A stretch of DNA of 64,000 bases from NCBI RefSeq assembly GCF_964204865.1, contig NC_135251.1, forward strand, positions 23,436,001 through 23,500,000, read 5' to 3'. This stretch comes from Styela clava. Lineage: Eukaryota; Chordata; Ascidiacea; Stolidobranchia; Styelidae. The notes under the pieces are model-generated. The model ran no database searches. It was not told where the DNA came from and worked only from the letters and a program-made list of their open reading frames with translations. The position numbers and the translations under genes are program-made. Numbering within the stretch: position 1 is the stretch's first letter; every line of letters starts with the position of its first letter. Shown piece by piece: positions 38,601 to 52,600 of this stretch.

Positions 38601-40638
38601 CAAATATTATTTTGAGTTGAAATTTTGGATATTGTATAAAACACCGCGCAGAAAATTGGTTCAACATATATTTGAATTATAACGGTTGGTTTCCATACAT
38701 CCTTATATTTTCATAACAAATAAAATTATTTGATACATGGTGAGCTGACTCTGCGCGTTCGATTTTCAAACGTTATATCTGGAAGCCATGCGAAGACAAA
38801 ATGGCGCTTGCCGAACAAGGCTACTTAGTCGTTCAATTACGCCACCTAGTGGATATGCATATCTAACGAAAGACCACAAAACGCTTCGCTGTAAGCACAG
38901 TGCAATTCTTAACGTAACCAAAACTTGGTGCATTCGTAAGCCTCAAAATCTTGTGTACTTCCACATACTAACTGGATTACGTATGATTATTCAAATATGA
39001 CCGCGCTCGTGAAAATATTACCGACATGTTGTTTGTTGCTCATTCACAGTTAATCAAGAGATTAACTTTTTCCTGCAAAGACACTTTTCTACAATTCACA
39101 TATAACTCGGCCTTGCAGAACTATCGTTGGATGCTTTATTTTGAAACTATGGCAAATGTCCTATATCAGTCGATAGATATCTATGATACATCCCCTCCTC
39201 ACTATACTATTTTACAAGTCTTCAAAATGCGCAAAACGCGCAAAAATTGTCTTATCCCTTTTCCCACACCACAATATTGAAAAATAATCGTACATATTGA
39301 GCAAATATATTCTGAAAACAATAATTAATAATTATGAAGAACCAAATATAGTCTCTACACAAACATTTAGTGCGCAACACAATCATAGGCGGACCGATGT
39401 CTAAATCATACCACAATACCATTTTTCTAATTAGGTCGAAGTTTTTTTTTATCAATTTTTATTTATAAATTTGGCGTTCCTACGAGTACACTTCTGTTGT
39501 ATACATTCAAGCGATATCGGGGCGATTTTTATAATTATTATTTATATCATCTCAAAATAATCTCAACTACATTTCCGCAATAGGGTACTAGGTAATAAAT
39601 AAAGTATACATTTGGCCATTCATTCCCCGAATAGGTTTTTCACACTTTTGCCAAATGGCCTTAATACATTAAAAATTCACCACGAATTAAGGTTCGAGTC
39701 GGGCATGAATAAAGGTCGTCTGCTCACTGATTAGAATATATATATTAGCATGTATAGCGATGGTCGCCTCACTTTATTCCATAATATGTTCCGATTACAA
39801 TATTATAACTTATTTACTGTATGGCAAAATTGTTAGGGGCAAAATTTACCATTATAAATCATGCCTTATGTCACATTCGTTTCATACAATATTCAATCAA
39901 AACAAAATTTGGAATTTCGAGTCGACACAATATATATATATATCGTAAGTCTAAGAATAAGTAAATAAAAGGACAATTAAAATGTACTGTACAGTGTATT
40001 TTATAATAAGGTAAAAAATTAATAGTTCTTTGATAGTCCTCAAACGTAAGGTACAAAAAGCAAATGTAAGTAATACCATAACAATAATAATTTATCATAT
40101 TAGCACGATTCGATTTCTGGTTTTAACACAATAAATCCAATATTTGTTTAAATTTCATCACCTCACACTAGGTATAAGAAAGGAGGTGGAAAATGTCGGT
40201 TCTGAATGGGCTCTTTGAATACTTCACACATTGCATTAGTCAGTGAGAAAGCATAATTATGGAATTCAACTTGATTGCAGATGGAATTGAAAAGAAAAAA
40301 AATTCTAATTTTATAAATTAATATAAAATATTTTTCGTGAAGACGTTTTTTTCAAAAACTACGCAAAACTTCATTCTTCCCAATTTAGTTGCAATGCTTT
40401 GCATAGGTTATGACAGAAAATATGTTTCATCCGATGGCTCTCCGTTCAGAGCTTTGTTCTGGGTGGACATGTGGCACCCAATTCAAAGAAGAGGTCAAGC
40501 ATAATAGAACATGTATAAACCGCACAAAAATACGATAAAACATTACGTGAATTATTTTTTATAGTGGATTACATCACACAATCATGTATGTATATTTTGA
40601 ACAGGTATTCGATACATTTTGTATCTCATCTCTCAGAG
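35697..40638. other. intergenic region between the FoxI cluster and KCTD9 (convergent 3' ends)
   Basis: About 4.9 kb with no supported gene. It should hold the 3' UTRs of the third FoxI gene and of KCTD9, which face each other. I did not find a well-placed canonical AATAAA for either. A CTCF-consensus-like 12-mer lies at 38841-38852, a short TA run at 39931-39943, and a weak tRNA A-box-like string near 38105. Confidence 0.5.
38841..38852 (-). promoter_or_regulatory. CTCF-consensus-like 12-mer
   Basis: Read on the - strand this is CCACTAGGTGGC, an exact fit to the vertebrate core consensus CCASYAGRKGGC. It lies between the 3' ends of the FoxI cluster and KCTD9. Whether the organism has CTCF or uses this site is unknown, and a single 12-mer may be chance or repeat-derived. 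Confidence 0.2.
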
Positions 40639-43600
40639 CTACGGCACCGTTTGTGTCATGTGTAGAGGCGTTATCATTTCTTCAAATTTCGTTCCTGTAA
40701 CATTGCATCCGCGAAGATTAGCTTCAAAGAGATCACACCCGGATAAATCACAATTCTAAAAAAAAATTAAGGGAACACTTGTTAGATCTCGATTGCATGA
40801 AATTTAAAACAATTCTCTTGTTTGCAAGAAAGGTATCGGATTTCCAGAATGCGAATTTAAAATAATGATACAGTTCTTTTATGTTGTGAAGATGACACTT
40901 CATTTAAATATGCGTGGAAAATGAGTTGATTATACAACGTCATAAAATGATATGATAAAAACGATAACAAAAATTTAGATTCTCTGTCGAATTTTTAAAA
41001 TACAATATATATAGTGTGGGCCAGAAGTTGAGAAACAGTTTTTAAATTAAATAATTATTAATAACAGTTACCCTACTTTTGAAACACCTTGCATTTGAAA
41101 TGCAACCAAAACAGTTTAAGTGATTTGTTGAAGTTTATACACAAATTAAAAATGATGGTCCTGCCGTGGACACATCTACTGTAATTATGGAGAAATCCGA
41201 CAAATGATTTTGAAATAGTTAAATAAATCACTGTTCACATGGCGTGATATTAGGCAATCACGGCGATTTTTAAATAATATTACTGGTGGTTTTGTAACGC
41301 GACAATAAAAGTAATTTCTAACATTTTTCGATGAAAAGTTACACACGAGAAATTTTTTCACATTGTGCTTGATTAAATAGGGAGTCCACAAATGTCAGCA
41401 AAATTTGTTAAAAATAGACACACATGGCAAATATAATAAGGGCCGTGCACGGCTAGGAAGATCTTTTTACTGAAACTAAAAATGAGTTTTAAATCTAATT
41501 GATCGAGGGCTGATGGCAAATACTCGACACAAACGGCCGTGAGGAAATGAAGAAAACATAAACGTTAATTTTGATTTCGAAGTATAAATTTTAAGATTTT
41601 TTATAAATTTTAAATGTTTTATTGGAATACACTGGTGAATATCGGGTCATACTTTGATCAGAAAACTAGCTAAAGCAGAATTCAATTTTTTTTTTATAAT
41701 TTTGTTTCAAAAAATTTTTTTTCAACATTTTAAAATTCCAAAATATGCACAATAATCATCCCTCAAATGATACCGATGTAAGGCACGCAGGACGCTACTG
41801 AAATTTAGTATAAACCAAAGGCTGATTGAAAACGGGCAATGACGCAATGGCGCGATCCATATATGTATGATGCTTGGTTGAGTACACTTTTTACTTCGTT
41901 ACATAAAGGAATAGGACTCTATAGAGAAGTGTTTTAGGTGGCATTTAGGTTGGATAATTCAAGTTGACAATTTCGAAGGAAAAAATGGTTGGTTATACAA
42001 CGCCGCCATTTTAGCCCTTGTCCAATAACATCGTCTTAAATAACTACTGCCTTGCAGTTTTATAATTGGAAATTGGAGAACAAAAAGAAAATATTATTCA
42101 ATCGCTCTCTGAAACTACCTAACTTACATTTCTGAATATATGACAACCTTCATATCAGCAATTTTCTCATAAATATTTTGAGTAATTTAGCAAAACACTA
42201 AACTATATTCGAAACAATTGTATTCAGCATTTACCGTATATATCCTGAAACTACGTAACAAAGTAGACATCACCTAACCGACTTCGGTATTTTTTGAGAA
42301 TACACAAACAGTCGGAGAAATATGCTATCGTATTCCGACAAGATATCTTTGTGGTTGGGAGGTCTAGCATCACTGTATTGGCGTCAAAGGTGAAAGATGC
42401 GCGGGGGTTGAAACATCACGGCCATGGCGCAGTTTAATTTGGGTAGTCTATCAGAATAATTATCAGACATATAGCTTTTTTGATGAGAATGGCAATGTGA
42501 AACCAGAGCTGGAAACGGGTTTGAAATCACAATGTCACTGCCTCCAGTCACAGCAGTCACTGTGGATCCAGCTCAGCCCCATACCCTTTGAGATTTTTTT
42601 TGAACACGGCTCCAGGTTTCGGCACCCCGGCCCTGTGTAAAACACTATGGAAACGGTGGACGCCAAAAGTCAGAGCATTCTATCAGAAAATATTCGATAT
42701 TTGTGTAATTTCCCTTACTACGCTTCGAATGGAATTCGACAATATGTTCATGGATTTTCTGGAAGTAGCTCTTGCTCAGAGCGAAATGGGTTAACATACG
42801 TCATACATAAAATGACAAACATTAACAAAGGATTGCTAGCAAGTGTCATCAAACGATCAAAAATGATGGTTGATATCTTCGGTAGTTACACAAATCGCCA
42901 CTAGATGGCTCCCGATGCTATTTAATGTGTCTATGACAGTATGGGTATGGTAAATTGACGTTTATTTCATTTATTTTATCATTCTATAGCACCTACATAA
43001 TGCCATGTCCTAGCAAAAATCGAATCGTATATTAAAGTGCTATTTGAATCGTGCCTTCTCTGTGACGTAAATTTCCAAAATCGTTTCCAACTTATCCAAT
43101 AATTTATCTGCTACCCTAGCTATGTTATCTATCTTCGACCCATTTGTAATTTAACAAAAATTTCTTGAATATATAAATTCTAACACCGGAAGAGAGGGGA
43201 CAGCTTTCAGGCACCACAAAACATATTTAATTCTCCAAAAACTAACCTTGAAAGTGGTTGGGATTAAATTAACGTACGTGTTTTGAGTGAAAGATAAATT
43301 TTACCGAAAAGCGAAGTACCGGTATATACGATGGATAACGATCCACTCAAAGGCTTTTTCCGTTAATGAAAGCGAGTCTGTTCGAGTTTTGAGATTAAAA
43401 TTTTAATTTTTTTCAGCGGGAAATCTGATATGGTAAGGCAAGTGAGATTAATGAAAAGTTATCCTAAAAGACGAATCGATATCAATAAAAATTTACTAAA
43501 TTTTCGCTCTGTTCGCGAGCAACAAAGCAAAATAACCAGTTTTCAAATTTTCAGCGTAAAAAGTTCACGAAACCGGCAGTATTTTCATGGTTTTATTCAG

Positions 43601-46600
43601 CCCTAATCAGATAACGGATTTTCCATTAAGTATTCATATTAGCGATGTAGTAAACTGAAATAGAAAGCGCTTTTTGTGAGCACTCAAAAATTGGCTGCCT
43701 CTATCGCTTGGCAATTTGCACGTCGAGGAACCTCATTAGCCCCATTTGTCTTTTCCACCCCGCTGGCCATTACATTAATGCTGCGATGGTATTAACGTGT
43801 ACCACAAACAATATATGAACATATAATAGAGTGGTAGTATTTTATCTTCGGTATACATCGGAACTATTCTACTTTAAATATGTAGTAAAAATGTTAAATT
43901 AACTTCGATTTTCGTGTGCAATAGTCTCTTCAAAATACTTTCATAAATCATAACCATGATATCATGCGTGGAAGTCAGTTAAAAATTATTTTCAAATTAT
44001 TAATTTGTATATAGTGGAAAAATTGAATGAAATAAATCTTGAACTGTATATTTTTAAAATTGACACACCGATAATTAATTCGATAATACTCGAATAACAA
44101 AACAAGGTTGGAATTGTGAAAACGGCTGATGATGACGTAAGATTGAACACTTAATCTAACCACTTAGTAAACTTTGTTTAATACCCAAAAATCCATCGAT
44201 AACTAGATTTACGACGGGCTAATGGGTAATTGGACAAAAAAATGGACGATGGATATTAGATACTCTTAGGATTAATAATGACTGGTCTTTGTTCTACCAA
44301 ACCCCGAAATGTCACAAAACTGAATCATCGGAGCACGGGGTTGTAGAATGAAATAATCTTTGAGGTATATTTTTATCAATCACTAGTGAAAAAAAATTAC
44401 ATCCTTGATCATGTGTGGGCCATGATTAAATATCTTTTACCACGCATGCAGCTGTGTTAAGATGATAAATTCCTAGAACCTAAATCGATCTCTGAGATGG
44501 GGTAATCCATATCGTGACCCAATGCTGATGGACGGGATGGGTGGAGTAAAGTAACATCTACTGTATCGAGAATCAAATTTGTCGAGCGATTTTTCGTTTT
44601 CGACTGAGCGCCCAAGTGAAACGAGTTCCATTAATACAACAAGCTCCCACGCTACGAAAAGGACGCCCCGAAACAGTCAAAATAGGGAGGGGTAAATAGG
44701 TGACATCGCGTGCAAGAGACAGGATCCCACATCAAATGAAAATGAAAATGCCTACCTGGCTGGAATTCGTGGCGGCAATGACAACAAAATTTTGGCTACG
44801 TTGGGGGATGATAAACCGCCATTTTGTAACTTTAAACATCGGGATTACCCTGTTTTTGTGGGAGATATGGTACTTGTAAGTCAAGCAAGCTCACCTTTAA
44901 TCTAATTAAAACAGACTCGCTACTATAGTACATCATGAACAAGTTCAAATTTAGTTCAATCTTCACATAAATTTTTGCAATTAAAACGTCCTGGAAAAAG
45001 TTGATGAATCTAAGTTTTTAATTGGTTTATATCGGGAAAATTAAACCTTTATATTTTGAATTTTGTTTAGCAAAGAAAATGTTGAAAAAAATAAATATGA
45101 AATTTAAAATGGCGGGTGAACGAATTTGAACATCATTCACACATTTTTATTTATAGGGTTACCCAGAATCAACTCTGCGCAATTTTTGCAACCAATCAAA
45201 TTTATTGCGTATTTTAAATGATGAAATAGTTGAAAATCGTGCTGTATATCTCGCTGTATTTTAGTGTAAAATCAAAAAAATGAATGCTCATATTTGGTCT
45301 TTCCGGAAGTTCTTTCATTCCCACAAAATTAAAGTTTCAATGATACTGCGCGTATAATGAGTCAGGTCATGTTTATGCAAAATATACTGGTTTAAAAAAT
45401 ATTACAGCCTGAGAATTGTGACGTGCTGGCTATTAAGTCATTTCCACTACGTAAGAAAGTGTGGGAGAGTGAAAAATCTATTTGTGGAGCATCCTGATAT
45501 AGAATGAAAAATGGTGTAAAAGGGAATCTATCATCCTACAGAATTCAAACTTAAGTAAACTAATTTCCTCAGGATCTGGCCTGACATCTGTATTTACATA
45601 AAACATCGTGCGTAGACAGAGTGGATTCTGTGAAATCGGGTGCGCCAAGACGATGCACAATGAGGTCGCAAGACCAATTACCCTGTCGACTCTTTAACGG
45701 ACAGAAAAATGTGCCAAACTGTCCAAGTGGAAATCCTCTACACTTAAGAATACCATGAAATAACTACAGTAAGTGCCACGGCCTGGATTAATGACATTTT
45801 TGGGTCGACCTTGTGTTTTGGGTAATTATTACCCGTAAACACCAATTTGAAAAGAAAAAAAGCCCAAAAAAATCAATTCAACTGACTTCTAGATCAGTGC
45901 CTGCAAGAACAGCTCCTCTGAGATTGCAATTTTTCAAGTTTGAATTTTTGAGAGTTGCCACACGTAAGTTGGCACCGGCCATCAAGCTTCCTTCAAAGTT
46001 GACTCCTTTCATATTTGCACCTGTCATAAACAAGATTATAGGTCTAGATCTCGTTGTTGGCGGCAACAATGAAATGATGGCATTATACCAGATAAGTTGT
46101 ATGTTGTAGTCAATACTATAAATTGGATATAAACAAATTAGTAGGACCACAAAAAGCAAAAGATTCAAAACAAGTGATGGTGGAAATTTTATCGAAATTG
46201 GTTAGGCTTAGGTGAGAACCATAAAACGCATTGAACAGACCATTATCATCAAATTAGTTCCACACATAGTGAAATATAAGAAAAAACAGTGATTTCATGA
46301 ATCGTTAATTTTATACAGCTGTTCACAACGAGTCATAACGTATCGAATTTTACACAATATGATTATTATGAAATCCTATCGGTACATATTTACTTAGCAG
46401 CAAAGCTACACACCTCTCGAACCAGTGACCATCGAAAATACATTGTTCTGTAAAACTAAGATGTGATCACAATTTTTTTACGTTTTCGAGGCTCTGTTCA
46501 AGTACCGACTGATATGTAACAAACTATTATTTTTGAAGGTTTATTCAAATTTTATCCACGATCATGTAAAACGTTTTAAAATGACAAATAAGATCATCTA

Positions 46601-49600
46601 TACACAGCCATAAACCATCTAAAGTGAGTGCTGGCATGCCTAATTGAAGTCACAAAACCACATTCAATACACAAATCATCCCACCTGTTTAGCATTACCA
46701 AACCAATTTCTCCCTATTTAAAATTAAGTGTGGAATAATGCCGGTAGACATTGATAAATGGATTTATAATATGAATCACTAATACTAGTGCTAAAAATAA
46801 TGTTGATAAATTTTCAACTGGGCGGTGGGATTACATCTGGACAACCATGGAACCAGATTTATGGGACTAATAGGTGTACATTTTTACCAACTTTAAAATG
46901 GGGAGCTTTAGACTAGAAAGTTGTAAAAACATGGTAAATTCAACGGAATTTCAAATAAATTAAGCTTTGTTCAAACGTCACAAATCAAGCCCAAAAAAAA
47001 AACATACTATTATCAGCTCGCATTCAGAAAACAAAAATATTCCTTGCTAATAGAGTACGCTCAAGTGAAGTCACAAAATTTAGAGCAGCCAGTTAAATGT
47101 CACAGACCACTTTATTACTAGAAATAGAAGCTCGCCTTCCATATTCGCTTTCAATCCTGATGGGTCATCAAAATTACAGCATTTCATTGAAGCACCTTCA
47201 GCATTACAACACAACATTTTAACACCTTGCATGTTTGCACCCTGAAAAAAAAAAAAAGATTTAAAAAAAAAGGTCACGAATATACAAACACTTAGAGATG
47301 TATTTGAGCCTTTTGGGGCATTGAGCTTTGAATACACCATTTATTATCACAATGCTCCCTAGTGTATCGCCCTATTACAGAGTATCCTATCATGTCGTAA
47401 ACATCAAAGTTTTGACAACTTTTCTTATTTTCCATTCTGTGTGTTTGTCTTGTGTATTGTAATTTTTTGTAGCATGGCGAAGTTCAAAATAAATTTTATT
47501 ATACCTTATCGAATTTAAAGTATACCATTATTCTTACAATTGGGTGAGGAGATCGGCTGGAAAATTATTACATAGAAAAGTATAAATTGCCCACAACGAC
47601 TATCATAGTGGATGACTTGTAGAGTAATAAAAAACAAAAATACTTCTGTGAGGTAGAACCAGCTGACTATATGGCATCTGTTTGGGGCTAAACATTACCT
47701 TTTGACAACCACCACAAAAAGTTTCAAATGCATTTGACTTGTCAAAATCAAATCAAACATATAAGTAAATTGCATCAACTAGTATTTCTATTACCTATAT
47801 ATACATATAGATAAACATCACGATCCAGCCACAATATTCGATCCATTTACACTAAAGAAATGAAAACTTTGTAAGACAAGATTCTAAAAACAGGATAAAA
47901 ATTTGGATATGAACATTGGGTGATCAAACACTTACATCCATAATAGCATTAGTCAATGTTGCTCTTTCAAACGAACATGAGTTCAGATTTGCTCTCATCA
48001 AATTACATCCACTCAAGTTTGCGAGTTTAAAATTTATATATCGTAAATCAAGCTGAGACAAATCAGCTCCAGAAAAATTCATCCCCTAAAAAAAACAAAT
48101 ACTTGATAATTGATGACACAGAAAACAGGATTAGAAGAATGAAAACTAATGAATCATGATTGTATAATGTCAAGAATAACTGAAATGAAAAAACTGATGA
48201 GTCACAATGTCAAAAAGCTAATCAAGAATATGTGCTCAGCAAGACTCCGAACAAGGCTTTGGGTAAGTAGCAATAAGCATGTAAAGAGCAACTTTATTTT
48301 CGAGTTTCGTTTCACTTAATTACTGGTTGGTTACGGCCTCTTCCACCATCTGGCCAGTGGTTTCTAAACTGGGGGTAATTACAATTTTAGGGTGTAACCC
48401 AGACGTTCACAAGTTTTGGTCAAAGAAAAATATGAGCTTTTGGCAGTTCGATTTAGGGGTAACAAAATTAAAAAGTTTGACCAGGTCAGAGGCCATGGTT
48501 TGACATATGATTAAGTATCCTTAACGACTTTCCTTAAACTGAAATAAATGTGAAAAATATATTCCATTCATTCCTGAAATGGAGTTGGAAACAAAATGAG
48601 AAGGGAACCACAAATTGATGGCTTTTCATTTTTATATCATGTACTTCATTATTTGGTGTTGTCGAGGCAAAACTGTTGATATATGGTTGTCAGACATTGA
48701 CACATAGATTTTGGAAGTTTTTAAAAAATAATCTGGATAAGATTCATGATAATTAGAAAAAAACCTTTCAACTCAAATAAAATTTTAGGGTTCAAGAACT
48801 GCAAATGCGGCATTCTACCCTTATATCCATTTGAAAGCTAGATGGTTAGCAGTTAGTCCATTTGCTCAATTGTGCAGATCATATGCTTAAGTTGCATTTA
48901 GTTGTTAATATAGAATCACCACAACTCAGTTGGCATATATGAGGTCATATTAAAGAAACGATTTAGAGTGAACAAAAATGGACTATATTCTGTATTTTAT
49001 CATGAGATGAGATACAAATAATTTGAAATTAGTAAATTAACGCAAACTCAGATAGAGTATATTTTCTCGATTTAAATTGTGTACCAAACCAATTAACCGA
49101 GAAACTACACTCCCACGCAAAATAAGTTCAAATACATCTATTTAAAGATAGAGAGAATACAAATTGGGCTTTCAGTGTTTGATAGTTCAAAAACGGCCAT
49201 GCGCTAATTTTGTTCATGTCAAAAATCCATCAAGGGAGCAAAGATCGGGGTTGTAATGTACCCCAAAAGTGAATCAATCATAATTTTGCGGGTTTTTTGC
49301 AGATCAAAAGAAAAAATAATGAGGATTGAATCCATGTTATGAATTATTATAATGCCATGTTATACCAATCATGTTACAAAGATAAAACGAATATAAAAAG
49401 TGTAGATGATTAGTTTTATCTAGCATTAGGGCTTGGCCGAACAATTTCTTAAACTAAAAAAAAACTTTTTCTTGGAAAAATCTCAGACAACTAGGAAATC
49501 TAATACTAAATATTATAATTAAGATTCTGAAAATGGAACAACACGCAATACGCAGTTGAACAAAAAATAAGCATTACTGTAATTTTGCCAGAATTAAGTT

Positions 49601-52600
49601 TAAGCGACAAAAAATGGAGAAATTATTTTCTTATTGCATGTCATTTGGAATATTAAAAAGACAAAAAAACTATCTCTTTTTAATAAAACTTTCATGAGTT
49701 GTTACAATTCATGGCTGACGGAATTATATATAAAATTAATATTATCTCGTAACGCTTGGAAAAAATTTGCAGCCCCAAAGAAAAAATAGTTGGGTGATTT
49801 AATAACTACACCAGGGTCTTCCAAACTGGCCCCCAGGGTGGGTCCCTGGAGGCCATGAGCAAAGGCCTTCTTTAGGTACCTATCAAGATGTTTATATTCA
49901 TTCAAAGTGAATTGAATGTGATTGGTTTAATTGTTAGAAATATGAAAAAAATCCAAACCTGAAATCTGAGTTCACAATTAGTTTGGTTGATCAGTAATGC
50001 ATTGACGACTTCTTTTCTTGTAAGAGGACTGTGGTCAGTTCTCGGTTGATTTTCCTGAAGAATAGTAAAATCAAAATCAGATTATGATATACCAAATTTT
50101 ATAATTCTCTTCAATTTAATACTATTTCAAATGCATAATTGGGATAAAAAAGTTGAAAATACCAAACTTTTAGACACAGAATGCAATATTTAGGTGTGAT
50201 ATATTTGTTTAATTCAGACAGATTATTGTGTAGCATTGGTGTATTAATTTAAAGTACTGGAGATGCCTAATTAACTATTTAGGCCATAATAGGTGTAATG
50301 GACCGTACAAACTATAGTAGCTCATTACCTAACAGTGGCTGCTTGTGTGAGACCTTATTCAGAGTGAAAAACATGTGTATAAAAAAGATATTGTTTATCA
50401 TAATTTTCAATGGTGAGAAATAACAGAAACCTACTTCGACTAATGTTTCCAGTTGTTCAATCAGAGTTTCTAATCCAAAAAATCTCGCTTCCTCTAAGAC
50501 TCCTAAAAACAAATTTAATTTTCAAAAGTTACAAAATCAGGATTTGAAAATAAAAATCTTTTTTTATTGTATCGATGTGGAGTCGGATTTCTAAGTGGCA
50601 AACATAGTATATCATCTTCCAGAGCCGCAAGACAATGAGAGCGTTATTGCCAAAACATCATCACCAATTAGAAATTTCCTCCTGCGTTTGCTTTCTCACG
50701 AAAATTACGAAACAGAGGCCAAACGTCCGTGGGTTACCGCTTCGTTAGGTTAAACGCACAAAAACAAACAGAGAAACGAAATTTATCGTCCAGGGCACAT
50801 TAGCCCATCGCACGAAACATTTATCGCAGATTGGATTACCCGTTGTTCAGCAGTCTGGAAACTCTGTGCTCATAAGTCACATTCCTTTCAGCTTCTCATA
50901 GCAAAAAAAGTAAAATAAAATAAAAATAAAATTCAAATTATGTGAAAAACTAGACCTATACATGTCATGAAATTTATTCTCAACGAAAAATACAAAAATA
51001 AAAAGGATTATCTCGTAAAAATAATTCCTACCGGGAAAAAATATTATTTTAGTTACATTGATTCATGTCCATGCCACGCTCCTTTGTCAAAATTGCGAGT
51101 CAGATAATTGTTTGTTATGAATCATAAAAATCTGTTATGAAAACTTGCATCGCAAACACGATTACATGCAAGCGAAAATAGCCATTGTAGGATTTACGTA
51201 AAACAAACTTTCTATTTAGCCAAAAACCAAGACCCCACTGAAGCTGTGATACTCGCTGTGTTGCCTAATAATCAGAACTTATTGACAATAAACAATTTGC
51301 GAGACAGTAGCTAAGCTCATGATTAGAAATATGGTTACATATTGTTATGAGTTTTGGATAACAAGACAGGGCACCTCGTAAAATTTTACGAGTTTTATTA
51401 GGATTTAGCATTTCCAGTGAGAAATTGGCATTGTAGATTTAAATACAGAAGACTTAATATTACGGAATTTGAACCCAAAATTCATGCTATGTCTGATTGA
51501 TACTATGCTACAATTTACATGAAAAAACTTTGGGAAAATATATTTTGATCTTGATATATTTTGAATTATGTGTTAGCTTCGAAAAACGTCTTTTATTAAC
51601 AATACTATAAATTTTATTTTTTGTCCATCAAAATTTTGAATTTGAGTGAAACGAAAATTTATTTTAAAATAAAATTCAAATACCACATATATTTTGATAG
51701 TATATTATGAAAAGTATTAAAATCATATCATACACAATATATAAGTCAATGAACTCACACCAAAGTAACATTTAAACCTCAATTTAATAAACGCAGAAGC
51801 TGTTTTTTGAGACATATATTCAGACACAAAATGTTCTTTTGGTATTTCAAAATTAAATGGAATTAAAAAAAATACTTTAGACAGAAGCAAGGCTTTAAAT
51901 TATCAGTACCCAAATAAAAGATTAATTGTAAAAATTCTGTCACAACTTTTTCCATGAGCATTTGTATATTGGAACACATTTTATCCATCACAGTTATAGA
52001 ATACAAATACTCATCTGGGTTGAAATATTAATCCTTCAGCCAACGATACATTCATATCATAATAAATCTTGATTTTAGGGAATATCTGGTACCAAATTTC
52101 TGTGGTATTCTGTAATAGGTTTATGGCTGTTCTATACTTAGTCACGCGATGCATAATGATGAAGTAGTAGTGCAGATGTTATCTACTTGACATATGATTC
52201 ATTAGCCTGAAAATAATGAGTAGTACGTAGTGCTATTCTGTGTGGCATTCAAAGATGTTGCTGCGCTTGACATACCCGACTAAACATTCACAATTGCCAA
52301 TTGGCTGTTGTGAGAGACAGAAGTTCAAGTATAGGCTTTGTAATGAACCTAGATTTCGCAGGATTATTCAATGATGCCAATAACTAAGATTCGGCATAAG
52401 GCATTAGAAACCTCCAAAATGCAATAATATCTGGTGATGGACATCAAAATTTTGTATATATGCAGTACGAAGTGTGTTTTTTGTATGTACACTTGCTTGC
52501 TATTGAGGCCTTTGAAATATATCACTAAGGCTCCGCTCATTCTGCTCACTACGTGGGTAGTGGTTTTATGTGTAAAATCACACAACATAATTTGAGTCTT

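Larger units (their letters stand above)
40639..50054 (-). other. KCTD9 exons 8-12: linker and pentapeptide-repeat domain
   Basis: Exons 49959-50054, 47936-48085, 47136-47241, 45887-46020 and 40639-40755 encode residues 186-385. The A(N/D)L-type five-residue periodicity is clear (GADLSQLDLRY, KLANLSGCNLMRANL, GANMKGVNFEGSLMAG, CDLSGCDLFEANLRG). The block VKMLCCNAEGAS and FDDPSGLKANMEG are family signatures. The last intron is 5131 bp, the longest of the gene. Confidence 0.93.

Noticed and set aside
45813..46109. A + strand 98-codon frame
   Set aside because: It is antisense to KCTD9 exon 11, whose pentapeptide-repeat coding strand is unmistakable.
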